Origin: Roridomyces roridus
Lineage: Eukaryota; Basidiomycota; Agaricomycetes; Agaricales; Mycenaceae
Direction: 5' to 3'
Assembly: GCA_029378245.1 (NCBI GenBank)
Contig: JARKIF010000013.1
Coordinates: 124,001 to 188,000, forward strand
DNA length: 64,000 nt
The notes under the pieces are model-generated. The model was not told where the DNA came from, did no database searches, and was given only the letters and a program-made list of their open reading frames with translations. The translations under genes and the position numbers were made by a program. Each line of letters begins with the position of its first letter. Position 1 is the stretch's first letter. Shown piece by piece: positions 34,191 to 45,103 of the stretch.

Positions 34191-37100
34191 ATGTCGACAC
34201 CTGTCCCTTCTACTCTATTGATTAGATTTAGGAGCTGGAATATAAATGGTGCTTTTGTTCTTCTTATGAGCTGCCCAGAAAATCGTCGAGAAATCTTGAA
34301 GTATGACTTCAACTTGTATCAAGAGACACATCTAAGGCCGAGTCAACATGAAACTATTAGTCTTCCCGATGGATATACCGTGCTCTCTCGCACTCGGCGC
34401 CCAAAGGAGAATTTCTCAAAGTCTTGGGGTGGTGTTGCTTCTGTCTTGGATACGGAACGTGTGCCGGCGGTCCTAAGAGACGACCTCTCAGGACCGGACT
34501 TCATGGCTATGCAGTTGGGTGACATTATTGTCTATAATGTCTACATCCTCCCAGAGACAACGGAGTGGGTAGGGGACCTGGAACGAGACCCATTCCGAGC
34601 CCTCTGCGCATCGGTTGCGACAGCTTATTCATGTAAATTCAAAGTTCTGCTACTTGGGGATTTCAATGCGCGCACAAGATCGGACACACCCTCGCCGAGT
34701 GATCCTCCTCGCATATCGAAAGACAAGAAACCCCCCTCACCTCGAGGACGATTGATTTTTCGAATGTGCAATGATTATGACCTGGTCTTCATCAGCGGGG
34801 CAGAATGCTTCGGACCAGGGAGTGGTAACCTCACGTCCTTCCAGAGCAAGGATTCGGACGACCGCAGCACAGTTATTGACTATGCAATTTGTTCGCGTGC
34901 CTTATTCTCTGATGTCAAAACCTTCAAGGTGGAGGCGCGTGTGAGCGGATACGATCATGCAGCACTCATCGTGGAACTTCAAGTGGATAACGCCCTTCTG
35001 GCACAATCAGCGAGGCGGACAGCCAAACGGAAACGTGTGGACTCTGTCGAACTGCCAACTGAAACGGCACTTGATAAACTTCTGATAAAAACCTTGGAAT
35101 CTGCGAAGGACGATTCAAAGCGGGATCTGAAATTGTACGGATCTGTTTACCAGAACACCGAGCCTGTTACAGTCACTATCTGCGGCTATAGTTCAAAAGC
35201 TGGCCAACATATGGCGAGTGCGGGAGCTGGAGTATTTTTTGGCCCTGGGTCAAGGCTGAACGTGTCGAGGAGAGTATGGCTGGAGCAGAACAATGCACGT
35301 GCTGATCTCGTTGCATTGCTTCTTGCTGTTGTAGCTGCGCCCAAGACACGGAACCTCAAAATATTCACCCGCTCCGAGTATGCGATCAAGTCTGTGAAAT
35401 ATTGGGCGTACCGTAACGATGCATGCGGGTGGAAGAATACAACCAATGGTGATGTCATACAGATGATCCTTGCATGGATTCAATGCAGAGCGGCCCCACT
35501 TCATTTGGCGCACATACCGAAGGGCAAAGAGACGGAGCACTATCGGTCTGCTCTCGAGTTGAGTAAAGACGGTGCTAGAATGCCGAAAGCGGCAGCACCT
35601 TGTGTACAATTGCCGGGACCTCCTCCGCCGCGATCTGATGCACCTTTGCAAATCCCGAAGGTTACAACTGATGTGAAAATGGATCCGGTCGAGCCAAAGG
35701 AGACAGCTCCCGCTAAACGCCTTGAGTATCCAGCTGCGCATCGCGGGAGACAACGGCTTTATGATATAAGAGATCAAAACCGTAAGCGTCTCTTGGAAGC
35801 ACCGACGCATGGCGCCTTCTGGAAGGAGATCAAACGGCTATGTGATCCGGCGCCCACGCCAGTTGCCGTCACGGCAGAAGAGTTGCGATCAGTGTTCGAG
35901 CAACGCTTAAACCCGCCGGCTCAATTGCCGGAATCATTCAATGCCACCAAGCACAAACTGAACCGCATGCTTGCGAAATTGATTCCCGATGTGACGGAAG
36001 ACCCAACTCGTGATAAGCTATTTTCAAAAGAGTTCACGAGCGGGGACATCGCAGAGGCCAAGGATCACATTCGGAAACATGGACTGGACAGTGTCTCTGG
36101 GGAGGATTCAGTGGTCTATGCTGAGATTCTGGAGATTCCCAATGATGACTTGGTGATTCTGGTGAACGAGTGCATCAAGTGTAAAGATGGTCCCTCAGTC
36201 TGGTTCAGAACAGTCATAATCGGACTCCTGAAAAGGGGAAAAATCAAGACCAACCCAGATAGCTACAGGGTCGTCGGCCTTGAGAGCTGTGTGTTGAAAT
36301 TCTTGATGTTGCTTATCCTGAGACGTATAACCCAATGGGCAAACTTGCATGGCCATGTACCTAACTACCAGAATGGATTCCGTGAAGGATTAAGGACGAT
36401 GAATAATCCCTTCATTCTGCGATGTATCAAGGAATGGGCCAAGGCCAAAAGGCTCACGGTCTACGTCGCTTTCATGGATGCAACCAATGCTTTCCCCTCA
36501 ACAGATCACCCGACACTATGGCTCAAACTCCATCGGATGGGAATGGGTGGTGCAATCTTTGATTGGCTTCGCATGCTGTACGAACGCATGGAATACTATG
36601 TTCGGCATGGGGATCAGAACTCGACCGAATTCAAAGCCTTAATTGGTCTTCTTACCGGCGATCCCACTTCCCCAGTTCTCTGGAATCTGTTCATGGCAGA
36701 TCTGATCATGCCAGATGACCGAGACGACCCGATCATCGCCAATGTTCGAATTGCTATTCTTGCTCAAGCGGATGATATTTTGCTCATCTCGCTGACGGCG
36801 GAAGGGCTACAGCGCAGGCTGAACGAAGTTGCAAAATGGTGCTCTCGCAATTTCATAATTGTCAATCTGATCAAAACAGTGGTTATGATATTCGGCAATG
36901 CACCTGCTGGCACTCAGTTCCAAATTGGAGGCAATGTTCTGCACACTAGCTCGGAGGAGAAATATGTTGGTCTTCATATGAGTTCCAATTCTCGGAATAT
37001 GTTTGAGAAACATTACCATGAGAAAGCAAGTACGGCAAGGTATTGCATACATCGGCTGATGGGAATCGAAGATGCCACGGGCCGCCTGACTCCGCAGCAG

Positions 37101-38072
37101 TACAAAACCGTTTACATGGCTCGCGTTGACTGTCATCTCATCCATGGATGTGAGATTACACCAGATTGCGAGGATGTACATGTCAATGAACTGTGCAAAA
37201 TTCAGGTTGATTTTCTCCGTGAAATTTTGAACGTCCACAATCGGTCGATGATAGTACCTGTATTCACTGAGACTGGGATCATGCCGCTTCGTATTCGACG
37301 ATTCTTGCTGCTTTTGGGTTACCTGGTGTATATGCTTACATTAACTCCAACACACTTGGTACGAGTTTGCCTGCAAAGTTCAATTGAGCTGGCAGCTACT
37401 GGTAAAAGGTCGTGGGCGGGTGATGTCTTGGTAGCCGCCCAAAAATTGAAGATTGATTGCCCTGTGCTTAATCTACGTACTGCGACGCCTCGCACTGTTG
37501 AGGAATATCAGAAAGAGATTGAGAAAAGAGCACTTGCTTCTTTGCAGCAACAAGTCGACAACTCTGAGAAATTGTACTTACTTCACGGTCGCCGTGAACC
37601 TCAGAAGGAGAAACCGCCAATGCAGATCACCCTCCATATGCGACACTACTTGTCGATGATAACTGTGCCGGAGCACCGTGAAGCGGTGACTTCAATTCTG
37701 TTGTCAACACATCAATTAGCATTGGAGAAGTTGCGTTACGCGGATCATGCAGATCCCTCCCTTCCTAGAGATCAACGCCTCTGTCGCTTCTGCAGGGCTG
37801 TGGTTGAAAGTCCTGAACATGCACTCTTTGAATGTCAAGCCTCCACAGAGGTCGTTCAATTTAGAGCTGTGTTTATGGATAACTTTCTTCGTACAATGCC
37901 GAAGTGGAGAGATCAATGGGCCAATTGCACGAGCGTACAGCTCTTAAAGGCCTTGATCTATGAGCGTGTTACAATCAAGCTGTTCGGGAAATATGTGTAT
38001 GAGGTGCTCCGTATCTTTTATGAGGTTCCGGTATATCGTGGTGGAAGACAAACCCTCGGAGTTGGAAGCTAA
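34191..38072 (+). CDS. LINE polyprotein: endonuclease, RNase H-like, reverse transcriptase
   Basis: An uninterrupted frame; from Met 34191 (MSTPVPSTLL) it encodes 1293 aa, while the open frame extends back to 34008. Order of domains: first an APE-type endonuclease with the motifs SWNINGA, LYQETHL, LLLGDFNAR and GYDHAALI; then an RNase H-like segment at DNA about 35160-35570; then reverse transcriptase with motif A VAFMDATNAF, and QADD in place of the usual YADD or FADD (36767-36777); then a C-terminal zinc-binding segment LCRFCRAVVESPEHALFEC. The RNase H-like part keeps the GAGVFFGPG core and general length but lacks the catalytic residues: no DG at the start, RADL in place of RAEL, TRSEY in place of TDSxY, and no Asp in the last motif. 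In most LINEs with RNase H that domain lies after RT, so both position and loss are noteworthy. Confidence 0.88.
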   Translation: MSTPVPSTLLIRFRSWNINGAFVLLMSCPENRREILKYDFNLYQETHLRPSQHETISLPDGYTVLSRTRRPKENFSKSWGGVASVLDTERVPAVLRDDLSGPDFMAMQLGDIIVYNVYILPETTEWVGDLERDPFRALCASVATAYSCKFKVLLLGDFNARTRSDTPSPSDPPRISKDKKPPSPRGRLIFRMCNDYDLVFISGAECFGPGSGNLTSFQSKDSDDRSTVIDYAICSRALFSDVKTFKVEARVSGYDHAALIVELQVDNALLAQSARRTAKRKRVDSVELPTETALDKLLIKTLESAKDDSKRDLKLYGSVYQNTEPVTVTICGYSSKAGQHMASAGAGVFFGPGSRLNVSRRVWLEQNNARADLVALLLAVVAAPKTRNLKIFTRSEYAIKSVKYWAYRNDACGWKNTTNGDVIQMILAWIQCRAAPLHLAHIPKGKETEHYRSALELSKDGARMPKAAAPCVQLPGPPPPRSDAPLQIPKVTTDVKMDPVEPKETAPAKRLEYPAAHRGRQRLYDIRDQNRKRLLEAPTHGAFWKEIKRLCDPAPTPVAVTAEELRSVFEQRLNPPAQLPESFNATKHKLNRMLAKLIPDVTEDPTRDKLFSKEFTSGDIAEAKDHIRKHGLDSVSGEDSVVYAEILEIPNDDLVILVNECIKCKDGPSVWFRTVIIGLLKRGKIKTNPDSYRVVGLESCVLKFLMLLILRRITQWANLHGHVPNYQNGFREGLRTMNNPFILRCIKEWAKAKRLTVYVAFMDATNAFPSTDHPTLWLKLHRMGMGGAIFDWLRMLYERMEYYVRHGDQNSTEFKALIGLLTGDPTSPVLWNLFMADLIMPDDRDDPIIANVRIAILAQADDILLISLTAEGLQRRLNEVAKWCSRNFIIVNLIKTVVMIFGNAPAGTQFQIGGNVLHTSSEEKYVGLHMSSNSRNMFEKHYHEKASTARYCIHRLMGIEDATGRLTPQQYKTVYMARVDCHLIHGCEITPDCEDVHVNELCKIQVDFLREILNVHNRSMIVPVFTETGIMPLRIRRFLLLLGYLVYMLTLTPTHLVRVCLQSSIELAATGKRSWAGDVLVAAQKLKIDCPVLNLRTATPRTVEEYQKEIEKRALASLQQQVDNSEKLYLLHGRREPQKEKPPMQITLHMRHYLSMITVPEHREAVTSILLSTHQLALEKLRYADHADPSLPRDQRLCRFCRAVVESPEHALFECQASTEVVQFRAVFMDNFLRTMPKWRDQWANCTSVQLLKALIYERVTIKLFGKYVYEVLRIFYEVPVYRGGRQTLGVGS

Positions 38073-38270
38073 TGGTTCTAGTGTCAGATCAAAAAATCTC
38101 GCCTCTCTTAGTTGGCTGGGCTCTACCGTGGGGCACGGGGAAACCTGTGGGATCTGCGTCATGGGGTTTAGTTGGTTGAGGGGGGTCCAGGGGCGAAGGC
38201 GTAATTTATTTGCTTTGTACGCCGGGACAATCCCTGGGAACCGGCGTTCGATTTTCGGACCGTGCCGTGT

Positions 38271-38293
38271 ATATATCCTATCCTATCCTATCC
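38271..38293 (+). repeat. TATCC tandem tail of the LINE
   Basis: About four to five tandem copies of the pentamer TATCC directly after the 3' untranslated region of the retroelement. Short tandem tails are used as 3' ends by several LINE clades in place of poly(A). Confidence 0.6.
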
Positions 38294-38423
38294 ACACCTC
38301 GAGATCGTCAGCTCCGCTGTGAGTCACTATCGGACAGTCGAATGTTTCGCTCTGTGCCGAGAAATCCAAAAGTGTGGACCCAATTGTGTAATTGAGGATA
38401 ACATTGAAGAAATTGATCCAAGA

Positions 38424-39152
38424 TTACTCTCCTGCTGGGCGAAGGAGAGTCAACCTCATATAGTTCACGATGGGCACGCCCCACATGGTCAATTCGCGAC
38501 AAGCACCGGAAATAATCCAGACATTGAACCAGTGCTTTCGGGTCAAAAATGCGACAACCTGGTCGACGAAGGAATCGGTCTGGGATCGAACCAGGAGCAG
38601 CGGGTTTGTGAGGTAGCAAGCGCCGGAAGCCGATCCATCGCGCCGGCTTGATGACAATCGGTCACGCCGACTGTGGCTTGTCAAACTCTTCCTGGATCGA
38701 GATTGCATTTCAAACCTGCGTAACGGAGAGTCAAGCGGCACAAAAAGAACCAAGAAATGCAACTCGATGATCGGCAAGTCCGCTCTGTAGCGTTCCAATC
38801 TCCAAACATCCACACTGGTGGGCAAATAGGGCGGCAAAACTCGGGTCAGCATTCGCGAGATAAATACGTGGGGCTTTGCGTTACCATTCACCGTGTGGAG
38901 TAGAGCGGTATGTGCTGCAGCCTGCGAAGTGGGAGCCTGGAGGTTGCGCGCGACAGGTTCAAACATTAGCAGACAGGAGAGTTGTTGGATGTGCTCGACG
39001 CCGAATATGCAGCTCGCAAACAGGGTGGGCGCAATCGTTGGGTGATGTGGATAATTCCAAGAAACAAGTGTAAGGATCGGGGCTGAATTAGAAATCCCAC
39101 GCTGGTTCCTACGAAAATCATTTGAACTCTTAGCGGAGCAGAAAAGAATCAA
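38424..39152 (-). pseudogene. Relic of a repeated gene family, copy 1
   Basis: An open frame of 242 codons. Segments VARNLQAP...HTALLHTVNGNAKPHVFISRML and VDVWRLERYRADLPIIELHFL recur in broken form in the next two copies. The DNA similarity to copy 3 extends over about 400 bp. The absence of a clear start, the Arg/Ser-rich low-complexity run at the middle and the broken sister copies suggest decay. The family is unknown; hydrophobic blocks such as IELHFLVLFVPL suggest a former membrane protein. Confidence 0.35.
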
Positions 39153-39950
39153 CGAACCGCGAACACGGCACGACTGATCACATCAGTAGAACACACCACC
39201 CCGCAGAAATTCTGGGACTCGTGGAAGCCTGAGCGGGGAGTGCCTTCGAGACGAAGACAAAAACTACATGCCGCTTTCCAAAGAACCGGCCTGGAATAAA
39301 TAGAACCAAGAACGTACCCAGCAAGCGTCAGAGCTCGATACGCAGCGCGGCGTTGACCATTCTTCACGGACTGTTCTTTCCTACTCCCTGTCTCGGGACA
39401 ACATTGCAAATTTGAGCGACGACAAGGAAAAACCGTGAATCGCCACTCACTGATCGGGAGATCCGCTCTGAATCGTCGTTGAACCACACAAGCCTCCGCT
39501 CTGTAACCGTGACGATTCCAAGCATCCACACCATGGGTAAGGGGGAAAGACATGGAGCATTCGGTAAGAAGCCCACACTAGACGAACCACGACAGTGGGG
39601 GTTTTGTGTCAGACCGTGTCAGACCCACAGTAGTGGGTTCGATAAGAAAATGAAAGGTCGGCATGCCAGAGGTAAGAACAGGCGCATATTCCAGAGGTCG
39701 ATAGGAGTGCGGTACGAATGATTCAATCTTGGAAGAATTGCTGCCCTCTTCCTCGGTATAGCAGCGCAAACCTGAGGAAACGGAAGTCAGTGAGGCGCTG
39801 CATATTTCTGAGCCCATATCATGGAATCAAGCTGTGTTGGCATCCAAGAAAGAACCACTACGGCTCACAACTCACGATGGGTAGGCCCGTTCTGAGATTC
39901 GAGCAGCCCAACCGTCCGCTCTGTGAGAATTGAAAAAAGTCGATTGAACT
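39150..39950 (-). pseudogene. Relic of a repeated gene family, copy 2
   Basis: The frame around 39553-39400 contains VDAWNRHGYRAE and, displaced, FRADLPISEWRFTVF, matching the ...W.RYRADLPIIE... segment of copy 1 with an apparent insertion between the two halves. No continuous coding structure could be built. Confidence 0.3.
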
Positions 39951-40049
39951 TATGGCGCCGCACTCCAGAAATATTTCAATCCTGGAATCATCGAGTTCGT
40001 CGGCGTTACGGAGTTGGAGACGAAAAACCTAGACAGTTTGGACGAAGTA

Positions 40050-40512
40050 CTCGGCCCGGCATCGAACCAAGAGCAGCAAGCTTCAGCCGTCGAATCTTGA
40101 CGACGATTGGTCACGGATGCTCTTTGTTACTCCCACCATTCCAAACGTGCGCAACGGAGAGTCCAAAGAGCTCGATCATCGGCAAATCCACCCCGTAGCG
40201 ATTCCACTGGGGTCAGCATTCGCGAGACAAAGACGTGGGGGCTTTGCGCCACCATTCACCGTGTGGAGTAGAGCTGTATGTGTTGCCAAGTTGGAAGTTG
40301 CGCGCGACAGGATTAAACGTTGAGTTGTTGTAGGTGCTCGACGCCGTTAGACTGAGATAGTACAGACGAGGTTGATGGGATTTGGTCCTTGGATGGGACG
40401 GCACAGACGGAGGTACAGAACCCGCGGCCGGAATGCCAATCTCAGAAAGTCGTCGACGTTTTGCATTGACGACGAAGATGACTCGGTCCAGTGGTCGGTC
40501 TGAAGACTTCAA
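40050..40512 (-). pseudogene. Relic of a repeated gene family, copy 3
   Basis: DNA here repeats the 38.58-38.99 kb segment: GGTCAGCATTCGCGAGA then GGGGCTTTGCG and CACCATTCACCGTGTGGAGT are shared in the same order. On the minus strand the equivalents of the VDLPMIEL and HVFVSRMLT segments fall in different frames with stops, so this copy is dead. Confidence 0.4.
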
Positions 40513-41340
40513 GAAGACGCTCTGCCAAGGATGGAGTGATCAAGGAGCGAGGGTGGTTGCCAAGACCAAGAGACGCGTGGCTGATCCGATCATCAGGCTA
40601 AGCGGAGTGGAGTATCCGGTAATTGCAGTTCCCGAGTGCCGGACCGTTGGAGTAATACTCGATTTGCTGACTCGCTCGCGTTTGAATTGAAGGTGCCTGC
40701 GGTAATTGAGTGTTGCATATCATGGAGCGAGCGGTGACTGGATTCACATCCCTCGGTGGATTTGATTCCAAGGGCCCCAAAAATCGAGGCTTGAACTCTT
40801 CTCGTTCACGATTCAACTTCAAGTTGAACGGCCCGTCCCAGTAATTTATGATTTCACACCATCGTCCGACGTCGGAGATAATCTGGCGCCGTTCGATGAC
40901 ATATGCAACAATCACACATGCTTTAGCCGGGTCGGCGATCTCTTGTGTCGATCATCTTCCTGGCCCACAGCGTCCGCCGTCGATGTCCAACAATGGAAGC
41001 GGCCAGAAGCTTCGGCTTCTGAGCATCCAAACATACAACGGCGAGCCCTCCCAGATACGCATACTTCCATACTTACAACTTGGACAGACTTGAACTCCAT
41101 ACATTCTTCTGCATGTGTTTCCGATCCGTCATGCGTTCGGCCCTCGGGAAGCTTTCGGCATCATTCATCAACCGGCGTTTTTGCGTCCGTGTCAACGGAC
41201 GCGCTTCATCTTTGTTACTTGCATGCGATTTCTTTGAGGATGAATAAAAGCACCGGCCGGCTAGGAGTCCCTCAAATTCTCGCCGCATTCTCGCCTCTCT
41301 CGCCTCGACGACGTCCACTCCCCACTCGTCTAGCGGCACG
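40513..41340. other. Upstream flank of the MFS gene
   Basis: No supported gene. A short inverted GCTTCGGCTTCTGA-type stretch lies near 41010. The 5' leader of the MFS gene is presumably in the last 100-200 bases. Confidence 0.4.
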
Positions 41341-43076
41341 ATGGACGGCGCAGATTCCCCTCGCGTGTCTCCCATGCCCACGTCAGCCTTTCCCTCCGTT
41401 ACGACCCTCGCCCACGACGACATCCCCCACGAGCCCACGCCGATATCGAACGAGAAGGATTCTGAAGCTGCCCCGCCTCCGTCGACACACGATTCCGAGG
41501 AGATCGCTTGGGACGGCCCCAACGACCAAGAGAATCCGCAGAATTGGAGCATTGGGAGGAAGTGGCTTATAACGGCGACGTGTGTCATCATGGCCGTCAA
41601 CGTGTGCGTGTTTGTTTCCTCTTCGGCGTACGTCTTGGCTGATGAACGGGGTATTTTATCACACAGAACGTTCGCCTCATCCGCCCCGACTTCCGCTGTG
41701 CTGGCCATTCGACTCCATTTCGATATGTCGGCGGAGGTATCTTACCTTATCACTTTCACTTTCCTCGTCGGTTACGTCTTCGGTCCATTCGTCTGGGGTC
41801 CAGGCAGCGAGCTCATCGGTCGGCGCCCCATCTTGGTCTTTGCCATGACTCTCTACACCCTGCTGCATATCCCCCAAGCCCTCGCTCCCAACATCGCAAC
41901 CCTCCTCACGACACGCTTTCTTGCCGGCTTCTTCGCCGTGGCGCCCATGGTCGTTGGCGGTAGCGTCATGGCGGACGTCTGGAGCGCTGAACAGCGTGGG
42001 ATACCAGTGGCGCTCTACAGCGCCGCGGTGTTCCTCGGTCCCGTCTTGGGGCCGATTGTCGCTGGGTTCATCGTCGACAGCGACTCGTTGACGTGGCGTT
42101 GGGTGTTTTGGGTCGGGATGATGTTCGCTGGCGCGTGTACACTCTTCACTGCCATCTTCCTTCCCGAGACCTACGGTCCTGTACTCCTTTTGCGTAAGGC
42201 GAGACAGCGGAGGAAGGTTGATCCGGAGGGGAGCCAGGGGTTGTATGCGGCGCATGAGAAGCAGGATTGGTCGCCGTACGGAATCGTCAAGCGGACGCTG
42301 TTCCGGCCGTTCATCATGCTCAGCCAGGAACTCATTCTCGTTCTGGTGACGGTTTACCTCTCGATGATTTACGGGGTCATGTACATGCGTGCGTCCATGA
42401 TCTTCTTTTCCTGCTCCTTCAACTGACTCTATTTGCCGCAGTATTCGAAGCCTTCCCCATCATCTTTATCGAAAAACACGGCTTCACCATCACCCAAAAC
42501 GGCCTCGTGTTCATCGGCATCGGCATCGGCACCTTCCTCGGCGCCCTCTCAACCCATTTCCTCGCCATGGACTACCCCCAACTCATCAAAACATGGCGCG
42601 GCTTCCCACCGGCAGAGGAACGACTCCGTGCCGCCATGCTCGGCGCACCAGTCTTTGTCATCGGCATCTTCTGGTTGGGCTGGACGGGCGAATACTCATC
42701 CATCCCGTGGTACGTCCCCGCCATCAGCACCATCCCCGTCGGATTCGGCATCTCAGCCATCTTCATCTCGTTCCTCTCGTATTTGATCGACACGTACCTC
42801 ATGTACGCTGCGTCGGCATTCGCCGCCAATACATTTGCGAGGTCACTAGTCGCAGCGGGGTTCCAGCTGTTTACGGTGCAGATGTTTGATGGGATGGGTG
42901 TGGGGTACGCGTGTACGCTTCTGGGTGGTGTGGGGTTGTTGCTTGCGCCCATGCCGTTTTTGTTCTTCCGGTATGGGGCACGGGTGAGGGAGGGCAGTCG
43001 GTGGGCGCCTGGATTTGATTTGAAGATCAAGAAACAGATCGAGGCTGAGCAGGAGAAGGTTGGGATGGCGGTTTGA
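41341..43076 (+). CDS. MFS multidrug/polyamine transporter (DHA1 type)
   Basis: Three exons: 41341-41603, 41667-42388 and 42442-43076, with introns of 63 and 53 bp; 539 aa. A hydrophilic N-terminus with the conserved WDGPNDQENPQNWS motif leads into twelve helices. Helix 2-3 carries the antiporter-type loop GSELIGRRP. Helix 4-5 has RFLAGFFAVAPMVVGGSVMADVW. Helix 5 has YSAAVFLGPVLGPIVAGF, motif C of drug:proton antiporters. A central cytosolic loop separates the halves. Proteins of this type sit in the plasma membrane and expel drugs, toxins or polyamines in exchange for protons; the substrate cannot be read. All motifs are intact. It has no metabolic gene partner next to it. Confidence 0.92.
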
Positions 43077-45103
43077 GGCGCGTTGATAGACTGGAGCAAT
43101 TTAGAGCTTATTAGAACTGTATCACTAGCACTAATCTAATCCGTTCGATCATGGGCAACGATCGTTGTATCTTGTTTTTACATGCCATAAAGACCCAACT
43201 TGAGTAGGTTCGGAACAAGCCCGCGAAGTTCCGGCCCGGCGCGCCGGGGTCCTTCTTGAAGGGGCTTGCTTCAAAGTCCGTCAGATCTGCGGTTTGTTAG
43301 TTCACTTGTACTTCCCCCGTACTTTGCCCCTCACCCTGGGGCTTTCTGTCGCACATAGATGACATGCCAGGCTTGCCTGAGACATTTTTTTCCGTATTGA
43401 AAACTGCTCAGAACTAACTCTATCTTTGTTGCAATCCAACTTTGCTGATTTTCTTAAAACCACTGCCTGCAGGTCTATGGAGTGACGATCCGGGCTTATA
43501 TTGGCGGACTAAATCAACTTTATGGATGTTTAAAGTCTTCCTGAATATTTTCAGATTTTTCCCTTCACCAGCTGGAAGCCTGCGCGTCCTCGAATGTGTC
43601 GTTTCCCGGCATCAGAGCTGCTGAAACACAGTGATCTCGCTGCGATCAAAGTTGTCCTGGCTGGCTCCTGTAAAGAAGGATGGCTGCGCGACATCCTCTA
43701 GGTCTCTAGTAACTGCCTTGGACTTGGAAGGTGCTTCATGTCGAATATTGCAGCTTTTATCGCGCACAGGGTGCATTTAGGGCTCACATCACATTACGTG
43801 ATAGTGCTGACATGGTGCAGATTTCGACCTGAATCAACCTGTAAAACCTTCCTCATTGTAATTGTGGATGAATGGCTTGTCCTACCCATAGATCCTACCC
43901 TATACAAGCTTCGATTTGAGTCACAGAAAGATCCAATGAGAAATGAATATTTTTGAGGCATCTGAAATTTCAGCTGTTTTCGGCCAACTTGCAACCCCCA
44001 GAACTCGATGAATTTTTCATGGATTATTTGGAACTCGGACACAAGGTTGTAGCTAGCGATATGAACTAAAAGTTTTGCCAATTAACCCTAGGGCTCTGAC
44101 TTTTAGTTGTGTTGCTGGAGGGCGATTTTCAAACCCCCCGATCGGCGGACTTTGAAGCAAGCCCCTTCTGACGAAGGCCTTGTTGTGTGTGTTTGGTTCG
44201 TGATCGGCCTGATGTCGGAACGGGGCTTGTACCGAACCTACAACTTGAGTGCAATTCGCGCACCGTGCGAGAGCCGGGTAGCAGTGGCGACGAGAATATT
44301 GATCCGGACCTTGGAAATCCAAGTGGTTCCATCCACTCGGACTTGGAGTAATTGTTGCTTTTGGTGCGGCGTGCGTTTCGTTTTCGTTTCCGTTCACAGG
44401 CATCTACGAAGGCGAATGCGAGGCAAGAGCAGTCTGCGCACGCCCGTTATCTCGAGAGATTCAACCCGTGAAAAAGTGAGGAGAACGCTGGTTCGATTCC
44501 AGGGTATTATTGTGTTGGTTCATTTCGTAGCTCTTTTCACTTGTACTTACTTTGTCCTTCAGCGAGCAAGTATTTCCGTTAAGTGAGAGAGGAAAGGAAT
44601 GTCCGAGATCATATCTTCATCTTCAAATCCACTACAGTTAGACTTACAGCCGGTGGTCTCGTCAAATCTATTGGGGGTCTGGAGACCCCGCCGCTGGAAT
44701 GGGACGATGCCGTGGTTCGATTCCACTACGGCTTCATAACGCCTTCCCCTGGCTCGTTTTGTGGAAGAAATTGATTCCCTAGCCACTGGTCAGAAGGAAA
44801 TTCGGAGCCCTCCGTCCAGTCCAGACCCAGACCTCGTTCGATTCCAGGTGGGCTCATCGTCGTTCCTCCAGATAGATCTTTCATGCGGAGAAGCCACTTT
44901 TATTAATCCGTTCGATCATGCCTTGCAGCGAAATTTTCTGGAACCTGGGTTTGTGACTCTGCATCCCCGGCTCACATAGATGTTTTCCTTATGTTCAACT
45001 GACCCAACAAGCCGAAGGTCATCAAGTGATTTGCTAAGTAAGCCATTTGATCCGAATCTCTTTCGACCTTTACCGCCACGTCACTGACTCACATACGCCC
45101 TAC
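43077..45103. other. Intergenic stretch with a decayed gene copy
   Basis: Contains at about 44270-44600 a decayed copy of the small gene at 52.5-53.2 kb: both share GACGAGAATAT(T/C)GA(T/C)CCGGA, then a GTGCGTT intron donor, then a GCGCACGCCCGT or GCGTACGCCCGT block and GAGAACGCTGGTTC. Two exact B-box motifs lie on the plus strand at 44490-44500 and 44714-44724. No other gene is supported. Confidence 0.45.

Larger units (their letters stand above)
34130..38293 (+). mobile_element. Full-length non-LTR retrotransposon (LINE)
   Basis: The limits are inferred: the composition shift near 34130 at the 5' side and the short tandem tail (TATCC repeated four times) at 38271-38293, typical of LINE 3' ends. 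It contains one long open frame without introns or stops, which contrasts with the intron-rich host genes and argues for a recent insertion. No flanking target-site duplication was identified with confidence. Confidence 0.7.

Noticed and set aside
44430..44510. tRNA-derived SINE based on the B-box at 44490
   Set aside because: The flanking sequence matches the small gene at 53.14-53.24 kb, where the B-box is degenerate, so the motif here may simply be former coding sequence. Kept only as part of the B-box enrichment finding.
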